Assembly (NCBI RefSeq): GCF_013282805.1
Contig: NZ_CP054038.1
Coordinates: forward strand, 1,116,001-1,180,000
Direction of reading: 5' to 3'
DNA length: 64,000 bases
From: Microbacterium hominis
GTDB taxonomy: Bacteria; Actinomycetota; Actinomycetes; Actinomycetales; Microbacteriaceae
Shown here: positions 26,936 through 36,700 of the stretch, in pieces
How the letters are laid out: every line of letters begins with the position of its first letter
Position numbering within the stretch: position 1 is the first letter of the stretch
Position numbers and translations under genes: made by a program
Notes under the pieces: model-generated
The model's input: only the letters and a program-made list of their open reading frames with translations
The model's database searches: none
Told to the model about the DNA's origin: nothing

Positions 26936-27574
26936 GTGAGTGACGCATCCCGCGATTTCCACAAGCCCGTCCGGCGGCCCGCCGAGCTGTTCGACCGCCT
27001 GTTCGCCGCCGAGGACCCGGCCGAGATCTCCCGTGCCGCGCATTCGACCGCGCAGGCATTGCTCTCGCGCGTGCGCGCCGATCCCGACGCGGCGATCATC
27101 GACCGGCTCGTGTCGTTCACCGGCGAGCACGGCATCGACGACATCGCCGAGCTGTGGTCGCGCTCGCCCGCCAAGACCCTGCCCGGGGCGCTGTGGCGGC
27201 TGTACCTGCTGCAGCTGATGATCCACGACGACCCCCGCACCGCGGCGCTGCTGTACGAGCGCGGCCGCGTCGAGCTGCCGTCGGTCGACGACGTCATCGC
27301 GGGCGCGCCGTCGCCGGCGGGCCCCGAGGAGCTCGTCGCCCTGGTCGACACGATCCTGCGCGGACTGTTCGAGGGCGACTTCGCGGTCGCCCTCGACCGC
27401 GCCGCCGCCTTCTGCCGAGTGCAGGCCTCCGGGGCCACCCACCTCGCCGACGACTACGAGGGCACCGAGTCCGATCGGGCGAGCGCGCTCACCACGCGGG
27501 CTCTGCGCCTGTCGGACTACGCGGTCGACCTCACCGCCTGCGCGGCCCTGTGGCGCCGCGATGCGCTGACCTGA
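26936..27574 (+). CDS. Conserved-looking soluble protein of unknown function
   Basis: A 212-residue, mostly helical, soluble protein without signal or membrane segment. It contains RPAELFDRLFAAEDPAEISRAAH, a Trp-rich middle (LWSRSPAKTLPGALWRLYLLQLM) and a C-terminal helix with one Cys (VDLTACAALWRRDALT). Codon use matches its neighbours, so it is surely coding. I do not recognise a family. It sits between the VOC gene and a 332-base gap. Confidence 0.75.
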   Translation: MSDASRDFHKPVRRPAELFDRLFAAEDPAEISRAAHSTAQALLSRVRADPDAAIIDRLVSFTGEHGIDDIAELWSRSPAKTLPGALWRLYLLQLMIHDDPRTAALLYERGRVELPSVDDVIAGAPSPAGPEELVALVDTILRGLFEGDFAVALDRAAAFCRVQASGATHLADDYEGTESDRASALTTRALRLSDYAVDLTACAALWRRDALT

Positions 27575-27906
27575 GCCCGACCACCGTCCGGGCGCGAGCC
27601 GGGCGCAGCCCGTGCCCGTGCCCGTGCCTGTGCCCAGCAGCGGACGGTTTCCGCGACCCGCCGCGGCGCGGCATCCCGCACCGGCGTGCCGGCGACGAGG
27701 CCCGCTCCCGTGCGCCGGAAGCGCGGGGGATGCCGCCGCCCGGCGCCTCCGGAGCCGGAGACGAAAAGTGCCGGGCCGCAGAACGCCTCTCGGCGCAAGG
27801 CCGCTCGCAGCGGCAGAAGATGGAGCCCGGGGTTACTGCGGCCCGGCCGATCCAGTGTAACGGACGAGGGGCGGGAAGAATTCCCGACGCCGTTAGGCTC
27901 TGATCC
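27575..27906. other. 332-base intergenic region without a gene
   Basis: No open frame with normal codon use was found on either strand. The left part has a short run of GTGCCC/GTGCCT repeats (about 27611-27637). The right part holds an imperfect stem GTTAC...GTAAC (about 27832-27862) and the promoter region of the next gene. No known riboswitch signature was recognised. Confidence 0.5.
27872..27899 (+). promoter_or_regulatory. Inverted repeat and TAGGCT -10 box
   Basis: CGGGAA (27872-27877) and TTCCCG (27881-27886) form an inverted repeat with a three-base spacer just upstream of TAGGCT at 27894-27899. Seven bases then lead to ATG 27907. A leaderless mRNA and a possible operator are suggested. 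Confidence 0.5.
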
Positions 27907-28791
27907 ATGACCTGGCGATACGCGCTCGTGATCGACCCCGTGGACGCCGACGACGACCGCACGACGTGGGACGACACCTTCACCGTGATCGACCCGTCGG
28001 CACCCGCCCTCAGCGTGGGGGAGCTCAGCACCCAGCGCGGCGACGGCATCTTCGAGTCGATCGGCGTCGTCGACGGCCACGCGCAGGAGGTCGGCCCCCA
28101 CCTGGAGCGCCTCGCCCACTCGGCCCGGCTGTGCGACCTGCCCGCGCCCCACCTCGCCCAGTGGCGCGCCGCCATCGCGGAGGCCGCCGCACACTGCCCG
28201 GCCGGCGAGGCGGTCATCAAGCTCATCCTCAGCCGCGGCGTCGAGCACGGCCCGGCCCCGACGGCGTGGGTCACGGCGGCCGTCGCGGCCGACAACTCCG
28301 CGCCCCGGGAGCGGGGCATCCGCGTGGTCGTCCTCGACCGCGGCTTCGACAGCGGGGCCCCCGATCGCGCACCCTGGCTGCTGCTGGGCGCGAAGACCCT
28401 CTCGTACGCGGTCAACATGGCGGCTATCCGCGAGGCGCGGCGACGGGGCGCCGACGACGCCGTGTTCGTCTCGTCGGACGGGATCCTGCTCGAAGGCCCC
28501 ACCTCGTCGCTGATCGTCCGGCACGGCAGTCGCTTCTCGACGCCCGCGCCGGGTGCGGGGATCCTCCACGGCACGACCCAGCTCAGCCTGTTCGCCGACC
28601 TCGAGCGACGCGGGTTCGAGACTGCGTACGGCGATCTGCGGCTGGGCGACCTCACCGGGGCCGACGCCGCGTGGCTCGTCTCGTCGGTGCGGCTGGCCGC
28701 GCCGATCACGACGGTCGATCAGACGCCGATCCCCGTGGATGCCGCGCTCACGGCATCCATCAACGAGTACCTGCTCAGCCCGCGGGACTGA
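27907..28791 (+). CDS. pabC: Class IV aminotransferase-fold enzyme, probable aminodeoxychorismate lyase
   Basis: A 294-residue PLP enzyme of the branched-chain aminotransferase / ADC lyase fold. The N-terminal part has QRGDGIFESIGVVDG, the PLP Lys lies in LLGAKTLSYAVNMAA, and the phosphate-binding loop region is EGPTSSLIV with GILHGTTQ later. ADC lyase (makes 4-aminobenzoate for folate) is the usual annotation for this type in actinobacteria, but a D-amino-acid or branched-chain aminotransferase cannot be excluded. A strong terminator follows. Confidence 0.8.
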   Translation: MTWRYALVIDPVDADDDRTTWDDTFTVIDPSAPALSVGELSTQRGDGIFESIGVVDGHAQEVGPHLERLAHSARLCDLPAPHLAQWRAAIAEAAAHCPAGEAVIKLILSRGVEHGPAPTAWVTAAVAADNSAPRERGIRVVVLDRGFDSGAPDRAPWLLLGAKTLSYAVNMAAIREARRRGADDAVFVSSDGILLEGPTSSLIVRHGSRFSTPAPGAGILHGTTQLSLFADLERRGFETAYGDLRLGDLTGADAAWLVSSVRLAAPITTVDQTPIPVDAALTASINEYLLSPRD

Positions 28792-28797
28792 CCCGAC

Positions 28798-28836
28798 GAT
28801 GACGAAGCCCCCGCGCGCGGCGGGGGCTTCGTCATC
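28798..28836 (+). terminator. Strong intrinsic terminator after pabC-like gene
   Basis: A perfect 17-bp stem (28798-28814 with 28820-28836) with a five-base loop begins seven bases after the stop codon. The A-rich/T-rich tracts are weak, as usual in high-GC genomes. Confidence 0.85.
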
Positions 28837-28851
28837 GAGACCGGTCTTTGT

Positions 28852-28982
28852 CCGTGTCTCGGTACGCGCTTCGCGCTACTCGACAACCGGCTTGGCTGGG
28901 CCGCTGGACGCGGCTCAGCCGTGTCTCGGTACGCGCTTCGCGCTACTCGACAACCGGCTTCGGATAGGGCGCTGGACGCGCC

Positions 28983-28992
<10 letters not shown>
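28852..28992. repeat. Two tandem REP-like elements with a covarying hairpin
   Basis: A 42-base sequence is repeated perfectly at 28852-28893 and 28919-28960. Each copy is followed by a hairpin with the identical loop TGGAC. The stems differ in sequence (28894-28904/28910-28920, 11 bp; 28958-28972/28978-28992, 15 bp) but keep pairing, including one G-U pair at the same place. The second hairpin runs into the pstB stop codon and may end the pst transcript. Similar repeats are common between genes in Microbacteriaceae. Confidence 0.85.
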
Positions 28993-29762
<770 letters not shown>

Positions 29763-29800
29763 GGGTTCCTCTGGTTCTTCTTCGGGTGAGTGGATGCTGC

Positions 29801-30901
29801 TCAGCGGCCGAGCTTCGGCGAGAACACCTTCGCGACGAGACGCGCGATGAGGTTCAGGAGCATGACGATGACGATGAGCACGAGGGCTGCCGCCCACGCG
29901 CGGTCGATGAAGGCCTGGGCGGGGATGCCCTGGTTCATGTACTGCGAGTACGCGAACACGGGCAGCGTCATCATGCGGCCGTCGAACAGGTTGTAGTTCA
30001 TGGAGGTGGTCACGCCCGCGGTGAGCAGCAGCGGCGCGGTCTCGCCGATGACGCGGGAGATCGAGAGCATGACGCCGGTCGTGATGCCCGCCATCGAGGT
30101 GGGGAGCACGACCTTGGCGATCGTGCGCCACTTGGGCACGCCGAGCGCGTAGGAGGCTTCGCGCAGCTCGTTGGGCACGAGGCGCAGCATCTCCTCGGTC
30201 GAGCGCACCACGACGGGGATCATGAGCACCGCCAGGGCGATGGAGCCCATGATGCCCATGCGGATGCCGGGGCCGAAGATCAGGGCGAACACGGCGTAGG
30301 CGAACAGACCGGCCACGATCGAGGGGATGCCGGTCATCACGTCGACGAGGAAGGTGATGGCCCGGCTCAGACGCGAGCCATCTCCGTACTCGACGAGGTA
30401 GATGGCGGTGAAGATGCCGATCGGGATCGAGATCACGGCCGCGGCCAGCGTGATCAGCAGCGTTCCGACGATGGCGTGCAGCGCGCCGCCGCCTTCGCCG
30501 ACGACGTTGCGCATCGACATCGTGAAGAAGTCGGCCGAGATGCCCGCGACGCCGTTGACGACGACGGTCGCAGCGACAGAGACCAGCGGCACCATCGCGA
30601 TGAGGAAGGCGATCGACACGACGCCGGTGACCAGGCGGTCGACGGCCTTGCGGCGCCCCTCGACCATGCTCGAGGAGATCGCGATGAGGGCGAGGTAGAC
30701 GAGTGCTGTCACCACGGCGAAGCCGGCGACGTTGAAGCCGGCGTCGCCGGTGAGGGCGAAGACGCCGAAGATCGCGGCGCTGACGACGGCGCTCAGGACG
30801 ATGAGCACCCACGGCGCCCACTTCGGCAGCTGGCCGCTGGTGAGCCGCGGCGTCTCGGGGACCGACGGGGGCGTCTGGGGCGGAGCGGTGGTCACGGTCA
30901 T
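29801..30901 (-). CDS. pstA: Phosphate ABC transporter permease PstA
   Basis: A 366-residue permease with about eight membrane helices, longer than E. coli PstA because of an N-terminal region with extra helices (about 30-50 and 57-77). The cytoplasmic coupling motif is [26 protein letters not shown]. It starts one base after the pstC stop. Confidence 0.95.
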   Translation of the reverse strand: MTVTTAPPQTPPSVPETPRLTSGQLPKWAPWVLIVLSAVVSAAIFGVFALTGDAGFNVAGFAVVTALVYLALIAISSSMVEGRRKAVDRLVTGVVSIAFLIAMVPLVSVAATVVVNGVAGISADFFTMSMRNVVGEGGGALHAIVGTLLITLAAAVISIPIGIFTAIYLVEYGDGSRLSRAITFLVDVMTGIPSIVAGLFAYAVFALIFGPGIRMGIMGSIALAVLMIPVVVRSTEEMLRLVPNELREASYALGVPKWRTIAKVVLPTSMAGITTGVMLSISRVIGETAPLLLTAGVTTSMNYNLFDGRMMTLPVFAYSQYMNQGIPAQAFIDRAWAAALVLIVIVMLLNLIARLVAKVFSPKLGR

Positions 30902-30902
30902 G

Positions 30903-31850
30903 TCAGTTCGCTCCCGAGAATTCCTTGCGCCGGCTGACGATCCATCGGGCGACGGCGTTGACGGCGAAGGTGACGACGAAGAGGATGAGACCCGTCGCGA
31001 TGAGCACGTTCACGTTGACGCCGAACGCCTCGGGGAAGGTGAGGGCGATGTTCGCCGGGATCGTGCCGGGGTTGTCGGAGGTGAACAGCTCGAGGGTCAC
31101 CCGGTTCGAGATCGAGAGCACCATGGCGACGGCCATGGTCTCGCCGAGGGCGCGACCGAGACCGAGCATGGATGCCGACACGATGCCGCTGCGGCCGAAG
31201 GGGAACACCGCCATGCGGATCATCTCCCAGCGCGTGGCGCCGAGCGCGAGCGCGGCCTCCTCGTGGAGGACCGGGGTCTGCAGGAAGATCTCGCGGCAGA
31301 TGGCGGTGATGATCGGCACGACCATCATCGCGAGGACGATCGCGGCGGTGAAGATCGTGCGGCCGGTGCTGGAGACGGTTCCGCCGAAGAGGGGGAACCA
31401 GCCGACGTTCGCGTTGAGCCAGGCGTACACCGGCTGCACGGCCGGCGCGAGCACGAGGATGCCCCACAGGCCGTAGACGACCGACGGAACGGCGGCGAGA
31501 AGATCGACCGCGTATCCGAGGCCCTGGGCGATCCGGCGGGGCGCGTAGTGCGAGATGAACAGCGCGACACTCACCGCGAGGGGCACGGCCATGAGAAGGG
31601 CCAGGAGCGATGCCCAGACGGTGCCGAACACGAGCGGCCAGACGTACTGCCAGAAGTTCGAGCCGCCGAGGATCCGCGCCTCTTCGGGCGAGGCCACGAG
31701 GCCGGGGATCGACTGCACGATGAGGAAGATCGCGACCGCTGCCAGCGTCACGAGGATCATGAGACCCGCGCCGAGCGCGGTTCCCGAGAACCAGCGGTCG
31801 CCTGGCCGCTGCTTGACCTTCTCCGCCGGGGCGGTGGTCGTGGTGGTCAT
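30903..31850 (-). CDS. pstC: Phosphate ABC transporter permease PstC
   Basis: A 315-residue permease with six main helices. The EAA-type loop is LHEEAALALGATRWEMIRMAVFP. It forms the membrane channel with PstA. It starts 71 bases after pstS, separated by a strong hairpin that may lower its expression relative to pstS. Confidence 0.95.
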   Translation of the reverse strand: MTTTTTAPAEKVKQRPGDRWFSGTALGAGLMILVTLAAVAIFLIVQSIPGLVASPEEARILGGSNFWQYVWPLVFGTVWASLLALLMAVPLAVSVALFISHYAPRRIAQGLGYAVDLLAAVPSVVYGLWGILVLAPAVQPVYAWLNANVGWFPLFGGTVSSTGRTIFTAAIVLAMMVVPIITAICREIFLQTPVLHEEAALALGATRWEMIRMAVFPFGRSGIVSASMLGLGRALGETMAVAMVLSISNRVTLELFTSDNPGTIPANIALTFPEAFGVNVNVLIATGLILFVVTFAVNAVARWIVSRRKEFSGAN

Positions 31851-31878
31851 GGTGTCCTTCTGGTTCTGATGGAGATGT

Positions 31879-31914
31879 GCTCCCCGGTCCGGCGCGGACG
31901 CCGGACCGGGGAGC
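31879..31914 (-). terminator. Hairpin between pstS and pstC (partial terminator or attenuator)
   Basis: A perfect 16-bp GC-rich stem (31879-31894 with 31899-31914) and CGGA loop starts seven bases after the pstS stop. It lacks a U tract. Its likely effect is to protect pstS mRNA or reduce read-through, giving more binding protein than permease. Confidence 0.7.
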
Positions 31915-31921
31915 GGGGGTC

Positions 31922-33040
31922 TTACTCGGCGACGATGAGCTCGATCGCGGCGTTCACCTGATCGCGCAGGGTGTCCGAGATCGGCGCGTTTCCGGCGGCG
32001 GCGGCCGCCGCGTCCTGGCCCTCGGCGCTGGCCAGGTACTCGAGGAAGCCCTTGACGATCGGGGCGGCCTCGGTGTCGACGTACTCCTGGCAGGCGATCA
32101 TGTAGCTCACGAGCACGATCGGGTAGACGCCGGCCTCGGTGGAGGTGCGGTCCAGCTCGATGGCGAGGTCGCCCTCTTCGCGGCCCTCGGCGAACGGCGA
32201 GGCGTCGACGATGGCCGCGGCGGCCTCCGGCGAGTACTCGACGAACTCGTCGCCGACCTGCACGGCGGCGGTGGCCAGGCCCTCTTCTGCGGCGCGCGAC
32301 GCGTCTGCGTAGCCGATGGTGCCGTTGCCGCCGGCGACGGCGGAGACGACGCCCGAGGTGCCCTGGGCGGCCTCACCGGCGACCGGGGTGCCCGGCCACA
32401 CGCCGTCGGGCTCATAGGTCCAGACGTCGCCGGCTGCCTGGAACAGGTAGTCGGTGAAGTTCTCCGTGGTGCCCGAGTCGTCGGCGCGGTGCACCGGGGT
32501 GACGGCCAGGTCGGGCAGCTCGACGCCCTCGTTCAGCGCGGCGATCGCCGGGTCGTTCCAGTTGGTGATGGTGCCGGCGAACAGGCCCGCGATGACCTCG
32601 GGGCTGAGGTTGAGCGCGTCGACGCCCTCGATGTGGAAGATGACCGCGATCGGCGAGATGTAGGTCGGCAGCTCGATGATGCCGGTGCCCTCGACGCAGC
32701 CGTCGAACGGGCCGGCCTCGATCTCCTCGACCTCGAAGGCGCGGTCCGAACCCGCGAACGGGAAGGCGCCGGCCTGGAACGACTCGCGGCCCGCGCCGGA
32801 GCCGGCGGGGTCGTACGTGATCGTCACGTCGGGGTTCGCGGTCTGGAAACCGGCGACCCACGCGTTGACGGCCACTTCCTGCGACGAGGCGCCGCCGCCG
32901 GCGATTTCGCCGGCGAGCATCGACTCGGGAGCCTCAGAGGCGTCGCCGCCCGTGGTGCCCTCGTTGGCGGCGCAACCGGCGAGGGTGAGGGCCGCGACGG
33001 CGGCGACAGCGCCCAGCTGGGCGATGCGGGAGATCTTCAC
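31922..33040 (-). CDS. pstS: Phosphate-binding lipoprotein PstS
   Basis: A 372-residue periplasm-side binding protein anchored by lipid at the lipobox LTLAGC (Cys23). Phosphate-binding loops are seen: AGGGASSQ near the N terminus, GSGAGRESF, FAGSDRAF, and DDSGTTENF with GTSGVVSAV in the second lobe. It captures phosphate and delivers it to PstCAB. A PHO box lies upstream. Confidence 0.96.
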   Translation of the reverse strand: MKISRIAQLGAVAAVAALTLAGCAANEGTTGGDASEAPESMLAGEIAGGGASSQEVAVNAWVAGFQTANPDVTITYDPAGSGAGRESFQAGAFPFAGSDRAFEVEEIEAGPFDGCVEGTGIIELPTYISPIAVIFHIEGVDALNLSPEVIAGLFAGTITNWNDPAIAALNEGVELPDLAVTPVHRADDSGTTENFTDYLFQAAGDVWTYEPDGVWPGTPVAGEAAQGTSGVVSAVAGGNGTIGYADASRAAEEGLATAAVQVGDEFVEYSPEAAAAIVDASPFAEGREEGDLAIELDRTSTEAGVYPIVLVSYMIACQEYVDTEAAPIVKGFLEYLASAEGQDAAAAAAGNAPISDTLRDQVNAAIELIVAE

Positions 33041-33154
33041 AGTGTGAATCCTTCACGTGTTCAGGGAATGAGGCCACGAACGGGCTTCGGGTATCGGCCC
33101 TTGGTGCAGGGCACGCACTGAAACGTAAGCGCGGACGATTAAGAGACTGCGCTG

Positions 33155-33176
33155 AGACGGTGAACGGAAGGTGAAC
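33155..33176 (-). promoter_or_regulatory. PHO box upstream of pstS
   Basis: On the minus strand two 11-base direct repeats, GTTCACCTTCC (33176-33166) and GTTCACCGTCT (33165-33155), match the actinobacterial PhoP/RegX3 consensus (GTTCACC plus four variable bases). A -10-like TACGTT lies about 28 bases further toward pstS (33127-33122). The response regulator in this window (49522-50205) is the natural candidate binder. Confidence 0.8.
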
Positions 33177-33201
33177 GGCCTTCAGCCGGGGAGGGTGCCG
33201 T

Positions 33202-33244
33202 GCAAGTCTGAGAGACTTGCCGTTCACCCGCGCACGATATCGTG
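33202..33244 (+). promoter_or_regulatory. Hairpin, single PHO half-site and palindrome before the Lys/Ala-rich gene
   Basis: GCAAGTCT/AGACTTGC (33202-33209, 33213-33220) is a perfect 8-bp inverted repeat with a GAG loop. A single GTTCACC half-site (33222-33228) points the other way from the pstS PHO box. The 12-bp palindrome CACGATATCGTG (33233-33244) overlaps a possible -10 box TATCGT eight bases before ATG 33252. Confidence 0.45.
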
Positions 33245-33251
33245 TGCGCTC

Positions 33252-33746
33252 ATGGCGAAGAAGAAGGCGACGAAGGCCGAGCGCACCGCGCTGTCGGCGA
33301 TCGACGAGGCGGCCGCGGCGGCCAAGGCCGCGAAGAAGACGGCGAAGTCCCTGCCGCCGAAGTCCGCGAAGAAAGTGCGCGAGCTCGCCGCCGATGCGCG
33401 CGATGCCGCCGACGTGTCATCGAAGGCGATTCGCAAGAACCCGCGCAATGTGGCAGATCGCGCCCACCGCGCCCAGGCGAAACTCGTGAAGGCGATGCGC
33501 GCCGCCATCGCCAAGGCCGAGAAGAAGGCGCGCCTGAAGGCGGAGGCCGAGCGCGCGGCCGCCGAGGCCGCGCGCGCCGCCGAGGAGGCCGTCGCCGTGC
33601 CGGAGCCCGCGCCCGCGGCATCCACCCCCGACGCTCCAGACCTCTCGACCTTCACCGTGGCCCAGCTGCGGCTGCGCGCGCGCAACTCGGGCGTCACGGG
33701 ATTCTCGCGCATGACCAAGGCCCAGCTCGTCGACGCGCTGACCTGA
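33252..33746 (+). CDS. Lys/Ala-rich protein with C-terminal SAP/Rho-N-like motif
   Basis: A 164-residue basic protein. Residues 1-120 are Ala, Lys and Arg rich with helical heptad-like patterns (AAAAKAAKKTAKSLPPKSAK, AIAKAEKKARLKAEAERAAA), similar in composition to histone H1-like nucleoid proteins. The last 35 residues (LSTFTVAQLRLRARNSGVTGFSRMTKAQLVDAL) resemble the helix-turn-helix of SAP or Rho N-terminal domains, which bind nucleic acid. DNA binding is inferred. It ends four bases before the synthetase gene. Confidence 0.75.
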   Translation: MAKKKATKAERTALSAIDEAAAAAKAAKKTAKSLPPKSAKKVRELAADARDAADVSSKAIRKNPRNVADRAHRAQAKLVKAMRAAIAKAEKKARLKAEAERAAAEAARAAEEAVAVPEPAPAASTPDAPDLSTFTVAQLRLRARNSGVTGFSRMTKAQLVDALT

Positions 33747-33750
33747 CGAC

Positions 33751-36700
33751 GTGACCTCCACACCCGCTGCGCAGGCCGAGCTCGACCGCACCGACCGCAC
33801 GCCGCCCGAGCGCACGCTCATCGACATCCTGCGCGCGACCACGGCGCGGCATCCCGAGTCGTCGGCGATCGACGACGGGTCGGGGGCGCTCAGCTATCGC
33901 GAGATGATGGCGCGCGTCGGCCGCACCGCCGCACGCCTGCACGAGGCGGGGGTGCGCCGCGGCGACCGCATCGGGGTGCGCATGCCGTCCGGCACGAAGG
34001 AGCTGTACATCTCGATCCTGGGCGTCATGGCGGTCGGCGCCGCCTACGTGCCGGTCGACGCCGACGACCCCGACGAGCGCGCACGCCTCGTGTTCGGCGA
34101 AGCGCACGTGGCCGGCATCATCGGCGGAGACGGCACCTACCTTCCCACCGACGACGGGTCGGGCGCCGCCGAGGACCTCTTCCACGGCGACGCACCCCAT
34201 CCGAGCACGCATGCGGTGGAGGCCGTTCCGCCGCCCGCACCCGACGATGATGCGTGGATCATCTTCACCTCGGGATCGACGGGCGTTCCCAAGGGCGTCG
34301 CGGTCTCGCATCGCTCAGCCGCCGCCTTCGTGGATGCCGAAGCCCGCCTCTTCCTGCAGGAGGCGCCCCTCGGCCCCGGCGACCGCGTTCTGGCCGGGCT
34401 CTCGGTCGCCTTCGACGCCTCGTGCGAGGAGATGTGGCTCGCGTGGCGCCACGGCGCGTGCCTCGTGCCGGCTCCGCGGTCGCTCGTGCGCTCGGGGGAG
34501 GACCTCGCGCCGTGGCTGGTGCGCCAGACGATCTCGGCGGTCTCGACGGTGCCGACCCTCGCCGCGATGTGGCCGGTCGAATCGATCGAGAACGTGCGCC
34601 TGCTCATCTTCGGCGGCGAGGCGTGTCCGCCCGAGCTGGCGGCGCGCCTGGCCGGCGACGGACGCGAGGTGTGGAACACCTACGGCCCCACCGAGGCCAC
34701 CGTGGTCGCCTGCGGCGCGATGCTCGACGGCTCGGTGCCGGTGCGGATCGGCCTGCCGCTGGACGGCTGGGCGCTGGCCGTCGTCGGCGCCGACGACCAG
34801 CCCGTCGCACCGGGCGAGGTCGGCGAGCTCATCATCGGCGGGGTGGGGCTCGCCCGTTATCTCGACCCGGTGAAGGATCTCGAGAAATACGGCCCCATGC
34901 CCACCCTCGGGTGGGACCGCGCCTACCGCTCTGGCGATCTGGTGCGCTACGACCCCGCGGGGCTCGTCTTCCAGGGCCGTGCCGACGACCAGGTCAAGGT
35001 GGGCGGCCGGCGCATCGAGCTGGGCGAGGTCGAGTCGGCTCTGCAGGATCTGCCGGGTGTCACGGCCGCCAGTGCCGCGGTGCGCACCACCGAAGCCGGG
35101 GTGCCGGTGCTGGTCGGATACCTGGCCGTCGACGGCGACCTCGATCGCGCCGCCGCCCGCGCCCAGCTCGCCGAGCGCCTTCCCGCGGCGGTAGTGCCGC
35201 TGCTGGCGGTCATGGACGAACTGCCCGTGCGCACGTCGGGCAAGGTCGACCGCGCAGCGCTCCCGTGGCCGCTCCCGGGCGTCGAGCTCCCCGACGCCGG
35301 CTTCAGCCCCGCCGAGGCGTGGCTGGCCGAGCAGTGGCAGGCGGTGCTCGGGATGCCGGTGCCCGGGCCCAAGGCGGACTTCTTCGACCTCGGCGGCGGA
35401 TCGCTGTCGGCCGCGCAGCTGGTCTCGCGCATCCGCGCCCGCGTGCCGGAGTTCTCCGTCGCCGACATCTACGACGTGCCGAGGCTGGGGGCGATGGCCA
35501 AGGCGCTCGGACCCTTCCTCGGCGACGAGGCCTCGAACGAGTTCCGCCAGCCCGTGCCCACGCCGCGCGCCACGCAGTGGCTGCAGTCGGTGCTGGGCGT
35601 ACCCCTGTTCATCCTCTCCGGCGTCCGCTGGCTCCTGTACGTGCTCACCGCCAGTGCGATCCTGCGCACCGCGCCGGGATTCGAGGTGCTTCCCGACACC
35701 CCGTGGATCGTCCTCGTGATCGGCCTCATCGTGTTCGCCACGCCCTTCGGCCGGATGGCGATCGCAGCGGTCGCCGCGCGCCTCCTGCTGGCAGACCTCC
35801 GCCCCGGCGACTACCCGCGCGGCGGTTCCGTGCACCTGCGGCTGTGGCTCGCCGAGCAGATCGCCGATCAGGTCGACGCCGTCGGACTGGCCGGAGCCCC
35901 CTGGGTGAAGGCGTACGGCCGGGCTCTCGGGGCCAAGATCGGCAGCGACGTCGACATGCACACGCTCCCGCCGATCACCGGCATGCTGGAGGTCGGCGAC
36001 GGCGCGGCGATCGAGCCCGAGGTCGACCTCACCGGCTACTGGATCGACGGCGATCTCCTGCGCGTCGGCGAGGTGCGCATCGGCGCGGACGCCACCGTCG
36101 GCACGCGCAGCACGCTCGCTCCCGGCACGCGCATCGGCCGGCGCGCCGAGATCGCCCCGGGGTCGGCGGTGTTCGGACGCGTGCGGGCCGACCAGTCGTG
36201 GGCGGGCTCACCGGCGGTGCGGGTGGGCGGTACGGCCGAGGGCTGGCCGACCGAAGCCCCACCCCGCGCGCGTCGCTGGCTGTGGGCCTATGCCGGATCG
36301 GCGCTCGTGCTGGCGCTGCTCCCGCTCGCCTCTTTCGCCGTCGGCGGCCTGGTGCTGGCGCGCGGCATCCGCGGGGCGGCCGACCTCGGCGCCGCGTTCG
36401 TCGGCGCGCTGGTGTGGCTCGTGCCGGCCACGCTCACCGTCGGGGTGGTGTTCGCGCTGTCGGCCGTGCTGCTGGTGCGCCTGCTGTCGATCGGCCTCGC
36501 CGAGGGCATCCATCCCGTGCGCTCGCGCATCGGGTGGCAGGCCTGGACCGTCGAGCGGCTCCTCGACTCGGCGCGCACGATCCTCTTCCCGCTGTACTCG
36601 AGCCTGTTCACTCCCGTCTGGCTGCGGATGCTGGGAGCGAAGGTGGGACGCGACGTCGAGGCATCCACCGTCCTGCTCATCCCGTCGATGACCCAGATCG

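Noticed and set aside
27575..27906. Riboswitch or small RNA
   Set aside because: GC-rich with short stems, but no known riboswitch core and no clear promoter-terminator pair for an RNA gene.
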